This document shows positions 25,833 through 33,841 of a stretch of DNA of 52,449 nucleotides, one piece after another. Under the pieces are notes generated by a model. That model did not search any database and had not been told where the DNA came from. It was given only the letters and a program-made list of their open reading frames with translations. The stretch lies in contig CABQLY010000015.1 in NCBI GenBank assembly GCA_902465155.1, positions 1-52,449 on the forward strand, read 5' to 3'. The first letter of the stretch is position 1. Each line of letters opens with the position of its first letter. Source of the DNA: an uncultured Oscillospiraceae bacterium. GTDB lineage: Bacteria > Bacillota > Clostridia > Oscillospirales > Acutalibacteraceae. The translations under genes and the position numbers were made by a program.

Positions 25833-27206
25833 TTATCGCTGCTCCAGCGGGGCGTAGGGGCGCTGGGGCTGCACACTTTTGTAAGCGGGGCGAATAATTT
25901 TGCCGGCGTTTAGCAGCTCCTCAATGCGGTGGGCGCTCCACCCTGCAATGCGCGCAATGGCAAAAAGCGGGGTGTAAAGCTCCTGCGGCAGACCCAGCAT
26001 ATCGTAAACAAAGCCGCTGTAAAAATCTACATTTACACTAACGCCCTTGTATATTTTGCGTTCTTTGGCAATAATTTGCGGGGCCAATTTTTCTACTGCG
26101 GTGTAAAGCTTAAATTCGCGGTCCAGCCCCTTTTCCTCCGAAAGGCTTTGTACAAACCGTTTAAACACGGTGGCGCGCGGGTCCGAAATCGAGTAGACCG
26201 CGTGGCCTACGCCGTAGATCAGCCCGGCTTTATCAAACGCCTCTTTATGCAAAATCTTTTTTAAATAGGCCTCTACCTCGGCTTCGTCGTCCCAATTTTT
26301 TACATTGTTTTTAATATCGTGAAACATGGCGCAAACCTTAATGTTGGCGCCGCCGTGCTTAGGCCCTTTTAAAGAGCCTAAGGCTGCGGCAATGGCCGAG
26401 TAGGTGTCGGTGCCCGAGGAGGAAACTACATGGGTGGTAAAGGTGGAGTTGTTACCGCCGCCGTGCTCGGCGTGCAGCACCAAAGCGGCGTCTAAAACCT
26501 TGGCCTCTAACGGGGTGTAGGCGCCGTCAATACGCAGCATATACAAAATATTTTCGGCGGTAGAAAGCTCCGGCTTAGGCTCGTGAATAAAAAAGCTGTT
26601 GCAGCCGTTTAGGTAGTAGTTGTAAGAGTGGTAGCTGTAAACCGCTAACAGCGGGAACCGCGCAATTAATTGCAGGCACTGCCGCAGCACATTGGGAATA
26701 GAGGTGTCCTCGGCCTTTTCGTCGTAAGAATAAAGCGTTAGTACGCTGCGCGCTAAGGAGTTCATCATGTTGGCGGCGGGGGCTTTCATAATAATATCCC
26801 GCACAAAGGAGCCGGGCAGCGTGCGGTAAGAGGCCAAAACCCTGTTAAATTCGCTTAACTGCGGGCGGTTTGGCAGCTGGCCAAATAAAAGCAGGTAAAC
26901 AACCTCCTCAAAGCCAAAGCGGTTATCGGCAATAAAGCCGCCTACCAGCTGTTCAACATCGTAACCGCGGTAGTAAAGGTGGCCGGGGCAGGGAACCTCC
27001 TCCCCGTTCACCGTTTTTTTAGAAACAATTTCAGAAATCTCGGTAAGGCCGGTTAAAACACCCTTGCCGTTTAAATCGCGCAGGCCGCGGTTTACCTTGT
27101 GCTGAATGTAAAGCTCGGGCTGAATACGGCAGTTGCCGGTGCAAAAATCGGCATATTTTTTAATTTCCGGGGTAATGGCGTTGTAATCGGTAACAGTGTT
27201 TGGCAT
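25833..27206 (-). CDS. gltA: Citrate synthase
   Basis: Citrate synthase condenses acetyl-CoA with oxaloacetate. The 457-residue protein contains HAEHGGGNNSTF (first catalytic His), GSLKGPKHGGAN (second His), GHAVYSISDPRA and NVDFYSGFVYDMLG (catalytic Asp). The ATG at 27206 has GGAGG six bases upstream; the longer frame adds five residues only. It stands alone on the minus strand, with a TATAAT-type box around 27242-27247 and no clear -35. In anaerobic Clostridia it probably feeds 2-oxoglutarate and glutamate synthesis. Confidence 0.95.
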   Translation of the reverse strand: MPNTVTDYNAITPEIKKYADFCTGNCRIQPELYIQHKVNRGLRDLNGKGVLTGLTEISEIVSKKTVNGEEVPCPGHLYYRGYDVEQLVGGFIADNRFGFEEVVYLLLFGQLPNRPQLSEFNRVLASYRTLPGSFVRDIIMKAPAANMMNSLARSVLTLYSYDEKAEDTSIPNVLRQCLQLIARFPLLAVYSYHSYNYYLNGCNSFFIHEPKPELSTAENILYMLRIDGAYTPLEAKVLDAALVLHAEHGGGNNSTFTTHVVSSSGTDTYSAIAAALGSLKGPKHGGANIKVCAMFHDIKNNVKNWDDEAEVEAYLKKILHKEAFDKAGLIYGVGHAVYSISDPRATVFKRFVQSLSEEKGLDREFKLYTAVEKLAPQIIAKERKIYKGVSVNVDFYSGFVYDMLGLPQELYTPLFAIARIAGWSAHRIEELLNAGKIIRPAYKSVQPQRPYAPLEQR

Positions 27207-27311
27207 GAAAACCTCCTGCAAACAGTAAAATATTTTTTTAATATTATACCATTTTGTGCAGCGGTTTTTTTAAACTGCCTGTTAATTTTTGGGTCAAGAC
27301 TGTAACTTTTC

Positions 27312-27340
27312 TTGACATTGAAAATTATTTGGGCTATACT
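27312..27340 (+). promoter_or_regulatory. Sigma-A promoter for the AraC regulator
   Basis: TTGACA at 27312-27317 and TATACT at 27335-27340 are exactly 17 bases apart, about 60 bases before the regulator start and divergent to citrate synthase. Confidence 0.88.
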
Positions 27341-27403
27341 AAAAAGGAACTTAAAATGGGCGCGTAGGTGCAAGCGCAAGTTTGAAAGACCGGGTGATGA
27401 TTT

Positions 27404-28231
27404 TTGGGCTATGTAAAAAGCGAAATGCGTACCAGTCGCAACGAGTTTGTTAATAACGACCATTTTGACGCCTACCTTCGTCATATCTCTGAAATATATA
27501 AGCTGCACTGGCACGATTATTTTGAAATTGAGCTGATTTTGGGCGGCAGCGGCGTTCAAATTATGAACGGGCGCGAGGTGCCCTTGGTGCCGGGTACGGT
27601 TACCTTTTTGCGGCCAAACGATTACCACGAATTCAGGCCGGAGCCGTCGGTAGATTTTATTAACATTTCGTTTGAGGGGAAACTGATCTCAGAGGATCTG
27701 TTAGAATCGGCGGTAAACTCGGTGGAAGATATTTGCTTCCACTTAGAGCCAACCGTTTTTGCCGAGGTAGAGCAGCTGTGCCGCCTTTGCGTTTTAGAGG
27801 CGCATCCGGGCGTGCGGAATTTAAGATATGTTAAAAATTTGTTAGATAACATTTGCCTAAAGCTTTTGCCGGTTACCGGGGCGCAAAAGCAGGTAGAGGA
27901 AATTGCCGGTACCAACCCGTTTCAAAAAGCGGTTACTTATATGCACTCCTATTTTAGGGAAAACCCGGGGTTAGAGGTTTTAGCCCAAATTGCTAATTAT
28001 TCGCCCAACTATTTTTGCACGGTTTTTCGCAAAAACACGGGCATGACTTATTTGCAGTACATGAACCGTTTAAAGGTTAAGTACGCTAAGCAGCTGCTGT
28101 TAACAACCTCCCTGCGCGAAACCGATATTGCCTTTCGCTGCGGGTTTAACTCGCAAAACACCTTTTTAAGGGTTTTTAAAGCCCAGGTTGGCAAAACCCC
28201 AATGGGGTACAAACGCCAAAACCAAAAATAA
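27404..28231 (+). CDS. AraC-family transcriptional regulator
   Basis: The 275-residue protein has an N-terminal cupin sensor domain (HWHDYFEIELILGG, then PGTVTFLRPNDYHEF) and a C-terminal pair of helix-turn-helix motifs (LEVLAQIANYSPNYFCTVFR and TDIAFRCGFNSQNTFLRVFK). The architecture is that of sugar-responsive regulators. The TTG at 27404 has GGGTGA upstream; the ATG at 27425 is an alternative. Its target is unknown, since neighbours are housekeeping genes and the carbohydrate locus lies about 6 kb away. Confidence 0.88.
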   Translation: MGYVKSEMRTSRNEFVNNDHFDAYLRHISEIYKLHWHDYFEIELILGGSGVQIMNGREVPLVPGTVTFLRPNDYHEFRPEPSVDFINISFEGKLISEDLLESAVNSVEDICFHLEPTVFAEVEQLCRLCVLEAHPGVRNLRYVKNLLDNICLKLLPVTGAQKQVEEIAGTNPFQKAVTYMHSYFRENPGLEVLAQIANYSPNYFCTVFRKNTGMTYLQYMNRLKVKYAKQLLLTTSLRETDIAFRCGFNSQNTFLRVFKAQVGKTPMGYKRQNQK

Positions 28232-28261
28232 ATTGCGGAAAACACCGCAGTAGGAATCCTT

Positions 28262-29239
28262 ATGTTACAATTTAAAGTAGAAAAAAACGACGCCGGTATG
28301 CGGATGGATAAGCTGCTGCAGAAGCTGATGCCCACCTTGCCTAAGGGGCTGATGTACAAATATTTGCGTACCAAAAAAATTAAACTAAACGGAAAACGCA
28401 CCGCCATTGACGCAAAGCCGCTGCCCGGCGATGTAATAGAGGCCTACATTCCGGATGAATTTGGTAAAAAGCTGCCCCCGCGATACGACTTTTTGCAGGC
28501 CGCTAAGGCGCTGGATATTATTTTTGAGGACGAAAATATTTTGCTTTGCAACAAGCCGCAGGGCTTGCTTTCGCACCCCGACAAAAACGAATACCGCGAC
28601 ACTTTAATTTCGCGCATTTGCCGTTATCTTTACGAAAAAGGGGAGTACGACCCAGTTGCCGAATGCTCTTTTACCCCGGCACTGGCCAACCGTATTGACC
28701 GTAACACCGGCGGCATTGTAATTGCGGCCAAAAACGCCGCCGCGTTAAAAATTCTGTGCGAAAAAATTAAAAATCGCGAGCTGGATAAACGCTACCTTGC
28801 CGTGGTGCACGGTGTTTTGCAAAAAAAGCAGGGCACTTTAACAGGGTACTTAGAAAAAAACCAAGAAAAAAACAAGGTGTACCTTACCGGCAGCAAGCAA
28901 AACGGCGCTAAAAGCGTGCAAACAAACTACCGCGTATTAAAGCAAAAAAACAATTTGTCGCTGGTAGAGGTTCAATTAATTACCGGCCGCACCCACCAAA
29001 TCCGGGCGCATTTTGCCTCCATTGGTCACCCGCTGCTGGGCGACGGTAAATACGGCACCCTAAAAGCGGATAAACAAATGGGTTTTAACAAACAGGCGCT
29101 GTATTCTTACAAGCTGCGCTTTTGCTTTAAAACCAGCGCCGGCATTTTAAATTACCTAAACCAAAAACAGTTTACCGTGCCGGGCGTTTGGTTTGCCGAG
29201 CAGCTTTTTGATTGGAGCGTTAAAAATGAAACAATTTAA
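28262..29239 (+). CDS. RluD-family pseudouridine synthase
   Basis: This enzyme makes pseudouridine in rRNA or tRNA. The 325-residue protein has an N-terminal S4-like RNA-binding region (MRMDKLLQKLMPTLPKGL), LLCNKPQGLLSHPD, the catalytic Asp in NRIDRNTGGIVIAAK and the TGRTHQIRAHFASIGHPLLG motif. It is closest in layout to the RluC/RluD type. Its last 14 bases overlap the HAD gene. Confidence 0.92.
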   Translation: MLQFKVEKNDAGMRMDKLLQKLMPTLPKGLMYKYLRTKKIKLNGKRTAIDAKPLPGDVIEAYIPDEFGKKLPPRYDFLQAAKALDIIFEDENILLCNKPQGLLSHPDKNEYRDTLISRICRYLYEKGEYDPVAECSFTPALANRIDRNTGGIVIAAKNAAALKILCEKIKNRELDKRYLAVVHGVLQKKQGTLTGYLEKNQEKNKVYLTGSKQNGAKSVQTNYRVLKQKNNLSLVEVQLITGRTHQIRAHFASIGHPLLGDGKYGTLKADKQMGFNKQALYSYKLRFCFKTSAGILNYLNQKQFTVPGVWFAEQLFDWSVKNETI

Positions 29240-29900
29240 AGGCATTATTTTTGATTTTAACGGGACGATTTTTTTAGACTCCCCGTTTCACGAGCAGGCT
29301 TGGCTGCAATTTGCCGCCGAGCAGTTGGGGCGCACCGTTTCTAAGCGGGAGTATTACGAAAATATTCACGGCCGCTCCAACCCCATGATCTATAAATTTT
29401 TGTATGGGCGCGAGGTTCCACCCGAACTGGCCTCTGATTTTGGCCAGGGGAAGGAGGAGCTTTACCGCGCCCTTTGCCTTAAAAACAAAAACCATTTGCA
29501 GCTGGCTGCCGGTGCCGAGGAGCTGTTTGAATTTTTAAACCAAAACGGTATTCCGCACGCCATTGCAACCTCCTCTGAAATTCGTAATGTAACCTTTTTC
29601 AAAAAATTGTTTCCGCTAAGCCGCTGGTTTGGGGAAAATATTATTTATGACGACGGCAAAATAAATGGCAAGCCGGCGCCGGACCTTTACCTAAAGGCCG
29701 GGGAAAAGCTGGGCCTTAATATGCAGGATTGCATTGTGGTGGAGGACGCAAACTCCGGCCTAATAGCGGCAAAGCGTGCCGGCTCCGGCTTGGTTTTGGG
29801 CATTGCCCCTTACGGCAAGCAGGCTTTTGTAGGGCAGGAGAATGCCGACGCGTTGATTACCGATTTTACGGAGCTGGACCGCAATTTGTTTTTAAAATAA
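29226..29900 (+). CDS. HAD-superfamily hydrolase, beta-phosphoglucomutase-like
   Basis: The 224-residue protein has the HAD motif I DFNGTIFLD (the second Asp of DxD replaced by Asn, so a phosphatase or mutase with altered general acid), motif II ATSSE, and motif III/IV in GKPAPDLYLKAG and VVEDANSGLIAAKRAG. The ATG at 29226 overlaps the upstream gene; the frame beginning at 29193 lies inside it. The missing second Asp is notable because that residue normally acts as general acid/base. Confidence 0.85.
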   Translation: MKQFKGIIFDFNGTIFLDSPFHEQAWLQFAAEQLGRTVSKREYYENIHGRSNPMIYKFLYGREVPPELASDFGQGKEELYRALCLKNKNHLQLAAGAEELFEFLNQNGIPHAIATSSEIRNVTFFKKLFPLSRWFGENIIYDDGKINGKPAPDLYLKAGEKLGLNMQDCIVVEDANSGLIAAKRAGSGLVLGIAPYGKQAFVGQENADALITDFTELDRNLFLK

Positions 29901-29953
29901 CGCCGCTTTTAAAAGCGTTTAATATTGATTATTGCAAATAAGGAGTTGCCGTA

Positions 29954-30604
29954 ATGTTAGAAGAAAAGAAATTTGAAAAGGTAGTAGAGCGCAAAATTAA
30001 TTTGCCCTACACCGTGTACCTGCCGGAAAATTACAGCCGTGAGAATAACTACCCGCTGGTGGTGTTTTTGCACGGCGCCGGCGAGCGGGGCGAAACCTTA
30101 GAGGGCACCACCCGCCACGGCTTTTTAAAGCAGGCCAAGGCGGGCCAAAGCTTTCCTTTTATTATTGCGGCGCCCCTTTGCCCGCAAAACTGTTATTGGG
30201 GCAATTATTTAGAAAGCCTGAACGATTTTTTAGATGAGTTTTTAGCCACCTACGCGGTAGACCCCGCCCGCGTTTATTTAACCGGGCTTAGCATGGGCGG
30301 CACCGGCACCTGGCAGTGGCTAATGGCAAACCCCGAGCGGTTTGCGGCGGCGGCCCCGGTTTGCGGCAGCGGCATTTACTGGTACGCTTGCCGCGTTGCC
30401 AATAAACCAATTTGGCTTTTTCACGGGGCGGAGGATACTACCGTGCCGGTAGAGGAATCGCTGAATATGTACCGCGCTTTAAAAAAATGCGGCGGCAGCC
30501 CTAAATTAACGGTTTACGAAACGGTTGACCACAACGCTTGGGATTACGCGTATAATAACGAGCTGGCGCAGTGGTTTTTGCAGTTTAAAAATCAAGATCT
30601 GTAA
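29954..30604 (+). CDS. Alpha/beta-hydrolase esterase
   Basis: The 216-residue protein reads as a feruloyl/acetyl-esterase or carboxylesterase type: oxyanion region VVFLHGAGERGE, nucleophile elbow GLSMGGTGTW, acid in FHGAEDTTVPVEES and His in TVDHNAWDYAY. No signal peptide is present. A role in cutting esters from carbohydrate is typical for this subgroup but not proven. Confidence 0.87.
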   Translation: MLEEKKFEKVVERKINLPYTVYLPENYSRENNYPLVVFLHGAGERGETLEGTTRHGFLKQAKAGQSFPFIIAAPLCPQNCYWGNYLESLNDFLDEFLATYAVDPARVYLTGLSMGGTGTWQWLMANPERFAAAAPVCGSGIYWYACRVANKPIWLFHGAEDTTVPVEESLNMYRALKKCGGSPKLTVYETVDHNAWDYAYNNELAQWFLQFKNQDL

Positions 30605-30642
30605 AGAACTGCAGGTAAAGAAACAGTAAAGGAATAGTAATC

Positions 30643-32595
30643 ATGTTGGATTTTATTCGGGTGGCGGCTGCCGTGCCGCCGGTAGCGGTGGCAAACCCGG
30701 CGCAAAACGCCCTTCATTGCATTAAAATGGCCCAAGAGGCCGAAAAAAACAGCCCCCAGTTGGTTGTTTTCCCCGAACTTTGCTTAACCGGCTACACCTG
30801 CGGGGATTTATTTTTTCAACAGGCACTGCTAACCGGGGCCAAGGCCGCCTTGGCGCAGGTAGTAGCGGCCAGTAAGGGGCTGCAGGCTGTGCTGGCCGTT
30901 GGCTTGCCGCTTAAAATAGGGGGCGAGCTTTACAACTGCGCCGTTATTTTGCACCGCGGCAGGGTTTACGGCGTTGTGCCCAAAGCCTACATTCCAACCT
31001 ACAACGAGTTTTACGAGCAGCGGTGGTTTTCCTCTGCTTTGCAGCTAAAGCGCGGCAGCCTAACCGCGCAGGAGCTGGGGCTTGGCGCCGAGCAGGCCGA
31101 GCCCATTGCCCTGGGCAGCGGGCTTTTGTTTAACACCGGCAGCTTTTGCTTTGGGGCCGAAATTTGCGAGGACCTTTGGGCCACCGTTCCCCCCAGCAGC
31201 CTGCTGGCCTTAAACGGGGCCGAGGTGCTTATAAACCTTTCGGCCAGTAATGAGACCATTTCAAAACGGCGGTACCGCCGCAGCCTGGTGCAGCAGCAAT
31301 CGGCCGCGCAGCTGGGCGCTTATGTTTATGTTTCGGCCGGCTGTACCGAATCTACCACCGACCTTATTTTTTCGGGTCACAGCCTAATTTGCGAAAACGG
31401 GCGCCTGCTGGCCGAAAACCAAAAAACAATTGACAGCGATTATTTACTGTTTAGCGACATTGATTTAGGCAAGCTGCGGGCCGACCGCCTAAAAATTAAA
31501 ACCTTTGCGCAAAGCGCCGCGCAGTGCGGCGGAGCGCCTTGCCGGCAGGTAGAAATTCCTTGTAAGCCGGCCAAAAACAACCTGGCGTTTTACCCGGTAG
31601 AAAAGCTGCCCTTTGTGCCAAGCGTTAAGCGTGACCGCGCCGAGCGCTGCCTTGGAATTTTTGAAATGCAGGTTATGGGGCTAAAAAAGCGGATGGATGT
31701 GACCCGTTCGCGCCCGGTTATTGGGGTTTCCGGCGGGTTAGATTCTACCTTAGCGCTGCTGGTTTGTACCGAGGCCGCCCGCCGTGCCGGCCGCCCGGCA
31801 AGCGATGTGGTTGGCATTACCATGCCCTGCTTTGGCACCACCAGCCGAACCTACCAAAATTCGTTAAAGCTTATGCAAAGCCTTGGCATTACCGCCTTAG
31901 AAATTCCCATTAAAAGCGCGGTAGAGCAGCATTTTAAAGATATTAGCCACCCGGACGATTTGTTTGATTTAACCTTTGAAAACGCACAGGCGCGGGAGCG
32001 CACGCAGGTGCTAATGGATTACGCCGGCAAAATTGGCGGCTTTGTTGCCGGAACCGGCGATTTAAGCGAGCTGGCTTTGGGCTGGTGCACCTACAACGCC
32101 GACCACATGAGTATGTACGGCGTAAACTGCGGGGTGCCCAAAACCCTGGTGCGCTGGATGATTGACAGCATTATTTCCTGCAGCATTTTTAAAAACAGCA
32201 CTGCCGTTTTGCAGGATATTTTAAATACCCCCATTAGCCCAGAGCTGTTGCCACCCAACGAAAAAGGCCAAATTGCCCAGCAAACCGAGGAAATTGTTGG
32301 CCCGTACGCGCTGCACGACTTTTTCTTGTACTACACGGTGCGGTTTGGCTTTGCCCCGCAAAAAACCTTTGCGCTGGCCTGCCGCGCCTTTGAAAACGAT
32401 TTTGAAAAAGCAACCGTTAAAAAGTGGCTAATTACCTTTTACCGCCGCTTTTTTAGCCAGCAATTTAAGCGCAGCTGCTTGCCGGACGGCGTTAAAATAG
32501 GCAGCATTTGCCTTTCGCCGCGGGGTGATTGGCGTATGCCGAGCGACGCCTCGGCCGAGCTTTGGCTAAAACAGGCCGAGGCGCTTGAGGTTTAA
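30643..32595 (+). CDS. nadE: Glutamine-dependent NAD+ synthetase
   Basis: NadE amidates nicotinate adenine dinucleotide. The 650-residue protein is the two-domain form: an N-terminal nitrilase-type glutaminase with Glu in FPELCLTGYTCGDLF, Lys in VPKAYIPTYNEFYE and Cys in AEICEDLW, and a C-terminal synthetase with GVSGGLDSTLALLV and GTGDLSELALGWCTY. Length is normal. A decayed partial copy lies about 740 bases downstream. Confidence 0.96.
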   Translation: MLDFIRVAAAVPPVAVANPAQNALHCIKMAQEAEKNSPQLVVFPELCLTGYTCGDLFFQQALLTGAKAALAQVVAASKGLQAVLAVGLPLKIGGELYNCAVILHRGRVYGVVPKAYIPTYNEFYEQRWFSSALQLKRGSLTAQELGLGAEQAEPIALGSGLLFNTGSFCFGAEICEDLWATVPPSSLLALNGAEVLINLSASNETISKRRYRRSLVQQQSAAQLGAYVYVSAGCTESTTDLIFSGHSLICENGRLLAENQKTIDSDYLLFSDIDLGKLRADRLKIKTFAQSAAQCGGAPCRQVEIPCKPAKNNLAFYPVEKLPFVPSVKRDRAERCLGIFEMQVMGLKKRMDVTRSRPVIGVSGGLDSTLALLVCTEAARRAGRPASDVVGITMPCFGTTSRTYQNSLKLMQSLGITALEIPIKSAVEQHFKDISHPDDLFDLTFENAQARERTQVLMDYAGKIGGFVAGTGDLSELALGWCTYNADHMSMYGVNCGVPKTLVRWMIDSIISCSIFKNSTAVLQDILNTPISPELLPPNEKGQIAQQTEEIVGPYALHDFFLYYTVRFGFAPQKTFALACRAFENDFEKATVKKWLITFYRRFFSQQFKRSCLPDGVKIGSICLSPRGDWRMPSDASAELWLKQAEALEV

Positions 32596-32615
32596 TTGAA
32601 ACGGCTTTGGTTTTA

Positions 32616-32658
32616 CCCTTGCTTTAAGCAAGGGCTTGGCCGGCCAAAGCCAAGCCCT
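32616..32658 (+). terminator. Overlapping alternative hairpins after nadE
   Basis: CCCTTGC (32616-32622) can pair with GCAAGGG (32628-32634), and AGGGCTTGGC (32631-32640) can pair with GCCAAGCCCT (32649-32658). The two stems share bases 32631-32634 and are mutually exclusive. No T run follows, so termination is uncertain. Confidence 0.4.
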
Positions 32659-32702
32659 GCGCGCCTTAAACGCTAAATTTAAAATGTGTTTTTTGCAGCT
32701 TT

Positions 32703-32739
32703 ATGCCGCCTGGGCTTTAACAGCCCGGGCGGCATTTTG
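32703..32739 (+). terminator. Rho-independent terminator after nadE
   Basis: ATGCCGCCTGGGC (32703-32715) pairs with GCCCGGGCGGCAT (32723-32735) and is followed by TTTTG. A further hairpin, GGCCAAGGCAA with TTGCCTTGGCC, lies at 32761-32794 without a T run. Confidence 0.7.
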
Positions 32740-32873
32740 CGTGCGGCAAAAAATTAGCGCGGCCAAGGCAAAGCGTTAAACAGCTTGCCTTGGCCGTGCC
32801 TTAGTTGTTTTGCTAAAATTTGCTTTATAAAAATGCTTTGGCACGCATACATTTGCCTGCCAAAATTCTGCCT

Positions 32874-33025
32874 GTCAAAGCCTCGGTGCGCCGGGTAATT
32901 AGCAGCGTTATTTTCTGCAGCATTTTTAAAAGCAGCACTGCCGTTTTGCGTAGTATTTTAAATCCCTATGAGCCAAGCTGCCGCCTAAATTGGCACCGAG
33001 CAAACCGGCAGCGGTTAGCCGGCGC
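32874..33025 (+). pseudogene. Decayed fragment of nadE
   Basis: This stretch is a degraded copy of nadE bases about 32140-32290. Shared blocks include GGTGCGC, TGCAGCATTTTTAAAA, CAGCACTGCCGTTTTGC and AGCAAACCG in the same order and spacing. In translation the fragment keeps a CSIFKSSTAVL core matching CSIFKNSTAVL of NadE, but it loses frame on both sides and lacks the rest of the enzyme. It looks like the relic of a tandem duplication followed by deletion. The remaining bases of the 32596-33065 gap hold the hairpins listed here and nothing else I can support. Confidence 0.82.
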
Positions 33026-33065
33026 CGGCCAAACGGCATTGTAACACTTTGGTTAAAAGCGGCGT

Positions 33066-33569
33066 TTAAAATTCTACGCCCCGCCGGGCGGTAACGCCCC
33101 TTTCAAAGGGGTGGCGAACAGCGTTAAACGCAGTAATGTAGTCGGCAATGGCGCAAAGCTCTGCTACCGGGCGGTGCCCGGTAACAACAATTTCGCAGTT
33201 TTTGGCGCCGGCTAACAGTGCTTGCAGCCTTTTTGCCGGCAGCAGGTTTAAACCTGGCAGGTCGCCGGCTTCGTCTAAAACAATTAAACCAAAGCTTTGG
33301 CTTTGGTTTAAAGCACTTTGCAGCAGGCTTTGGTAAGCGGCGGCAAGGCGCTCCTGCTCCGGTTTAGTTGGGGCGCGGTGCAGGGAATAGGGCTCGGCCG
33401 AACAGGCGTACTGCACCCCTAACTTTTTTAGCGGCTCAACCTCGCCGGAGGAGCCGTTTTTAAAAAATTGTACAAATAAAACCTTAAACCCTTGCCCAGC
33501 GGCCCGAACAGCCGCCCCAACGGCGGCGCTGGTTTTGCCTTTGCCGTTTCCGTAGTAATAATGTAACAT
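33066..33569 (-). CDS. Cob(I)yrinic acid a,c-diamide adenosyltransferase
   Basis: This 167-residue protein belongs to the CobA/CobO/BtuR family, which adenosylates corrinoids with ATP. It has the P-loop GNGKGKTSAAVG near the N-terminus, VLFVQFFKNGSSGEVE, LIVLDEAGDL and the CEIVVTGHRP segment. GGGGGAA precedes the start. No cobalamin riboswitch was recognised upstream. Confidence 0.92.
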   Translation of the reverse strand: MLHYYYGNGKGKTSAAVGAAVRAAGQGFKVLFVQFFKNGSSGEVEPLKKLGVQYACSAEPYSLHRAPTKPEQERLAAAYQSLLQSALNQSQSFGLIVLDEAGDLPGLNLLPAKRLQALLAGAKNCEIVVTGHRPVAELCAIADYITAFNAVRHPFERGVTARRGVEF

Positions 33570-33613
33570 AAAATTCCCCCAAGGCTTTTGGTATTGGTGC
33601 TGTTATTGCTTTT

Positions 33614-33642
33614 ATTTTACCACAGCGCCCGGCGGCTGTCAA
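33614..33642 (-). promoter_or_regulatory. Sigma-A promoter for the adenosyltransferase
   Basis: On the minus strand TTGACA (33642-33637) and TAAAAT (33619-33614) are 17 bases apart, about 45 bases before the gene start. Confidence 0.8.
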
Positions 33643-33753
33643 TTTAAAATGCGGCAAAAAATTAATAGAAAAGCGGCTTTCTAAATTTGTTTTCACTATA
33701 TTTTATTTAAAAAAATATAACAGACTTGAAAATATTTGTAAAAAATGATGATA

Positions 33754-33799
33754 ACATCGTAATTTTTCGCAACCTTTAAAAAGGTAGGAATGATATAAT
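33754..33799 (+). promoter_or_regulatory. Promoter with ATCGTAAT box and palindrome, copy 1
   Basis: An extended -10 (TGA-TATAAT, 33791-33799) has no good -35 box. Upstream are ATCGTAAT (33756-33763) and a palindrome ACCTTT-AA-AAAGGT (33772-33785). The same arrangement occurs before the paralogous gene at 37394. The lack of a -35 suggests dependence on an activator. Confidence 0.65.
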
Positions 33800-33841
33800 A
33801 TAATTGGCAGAGATGAATGTTACTGTTGGAGGAGGATTATT

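Noticed and set aside
32820..33044. 74-residue frame after nadE as a gene
   Set aside because: Only its middle resembles NadE; the ends are random, so it is better read as a decayed fragment.
33570..33660. Cobalamin riboswitch before the corrinoid adenosyltransferase gene
   Set aside because: The leader from the promoter to the start is only about 45 bases, too short for a B12 element, and no B12 box was seen.
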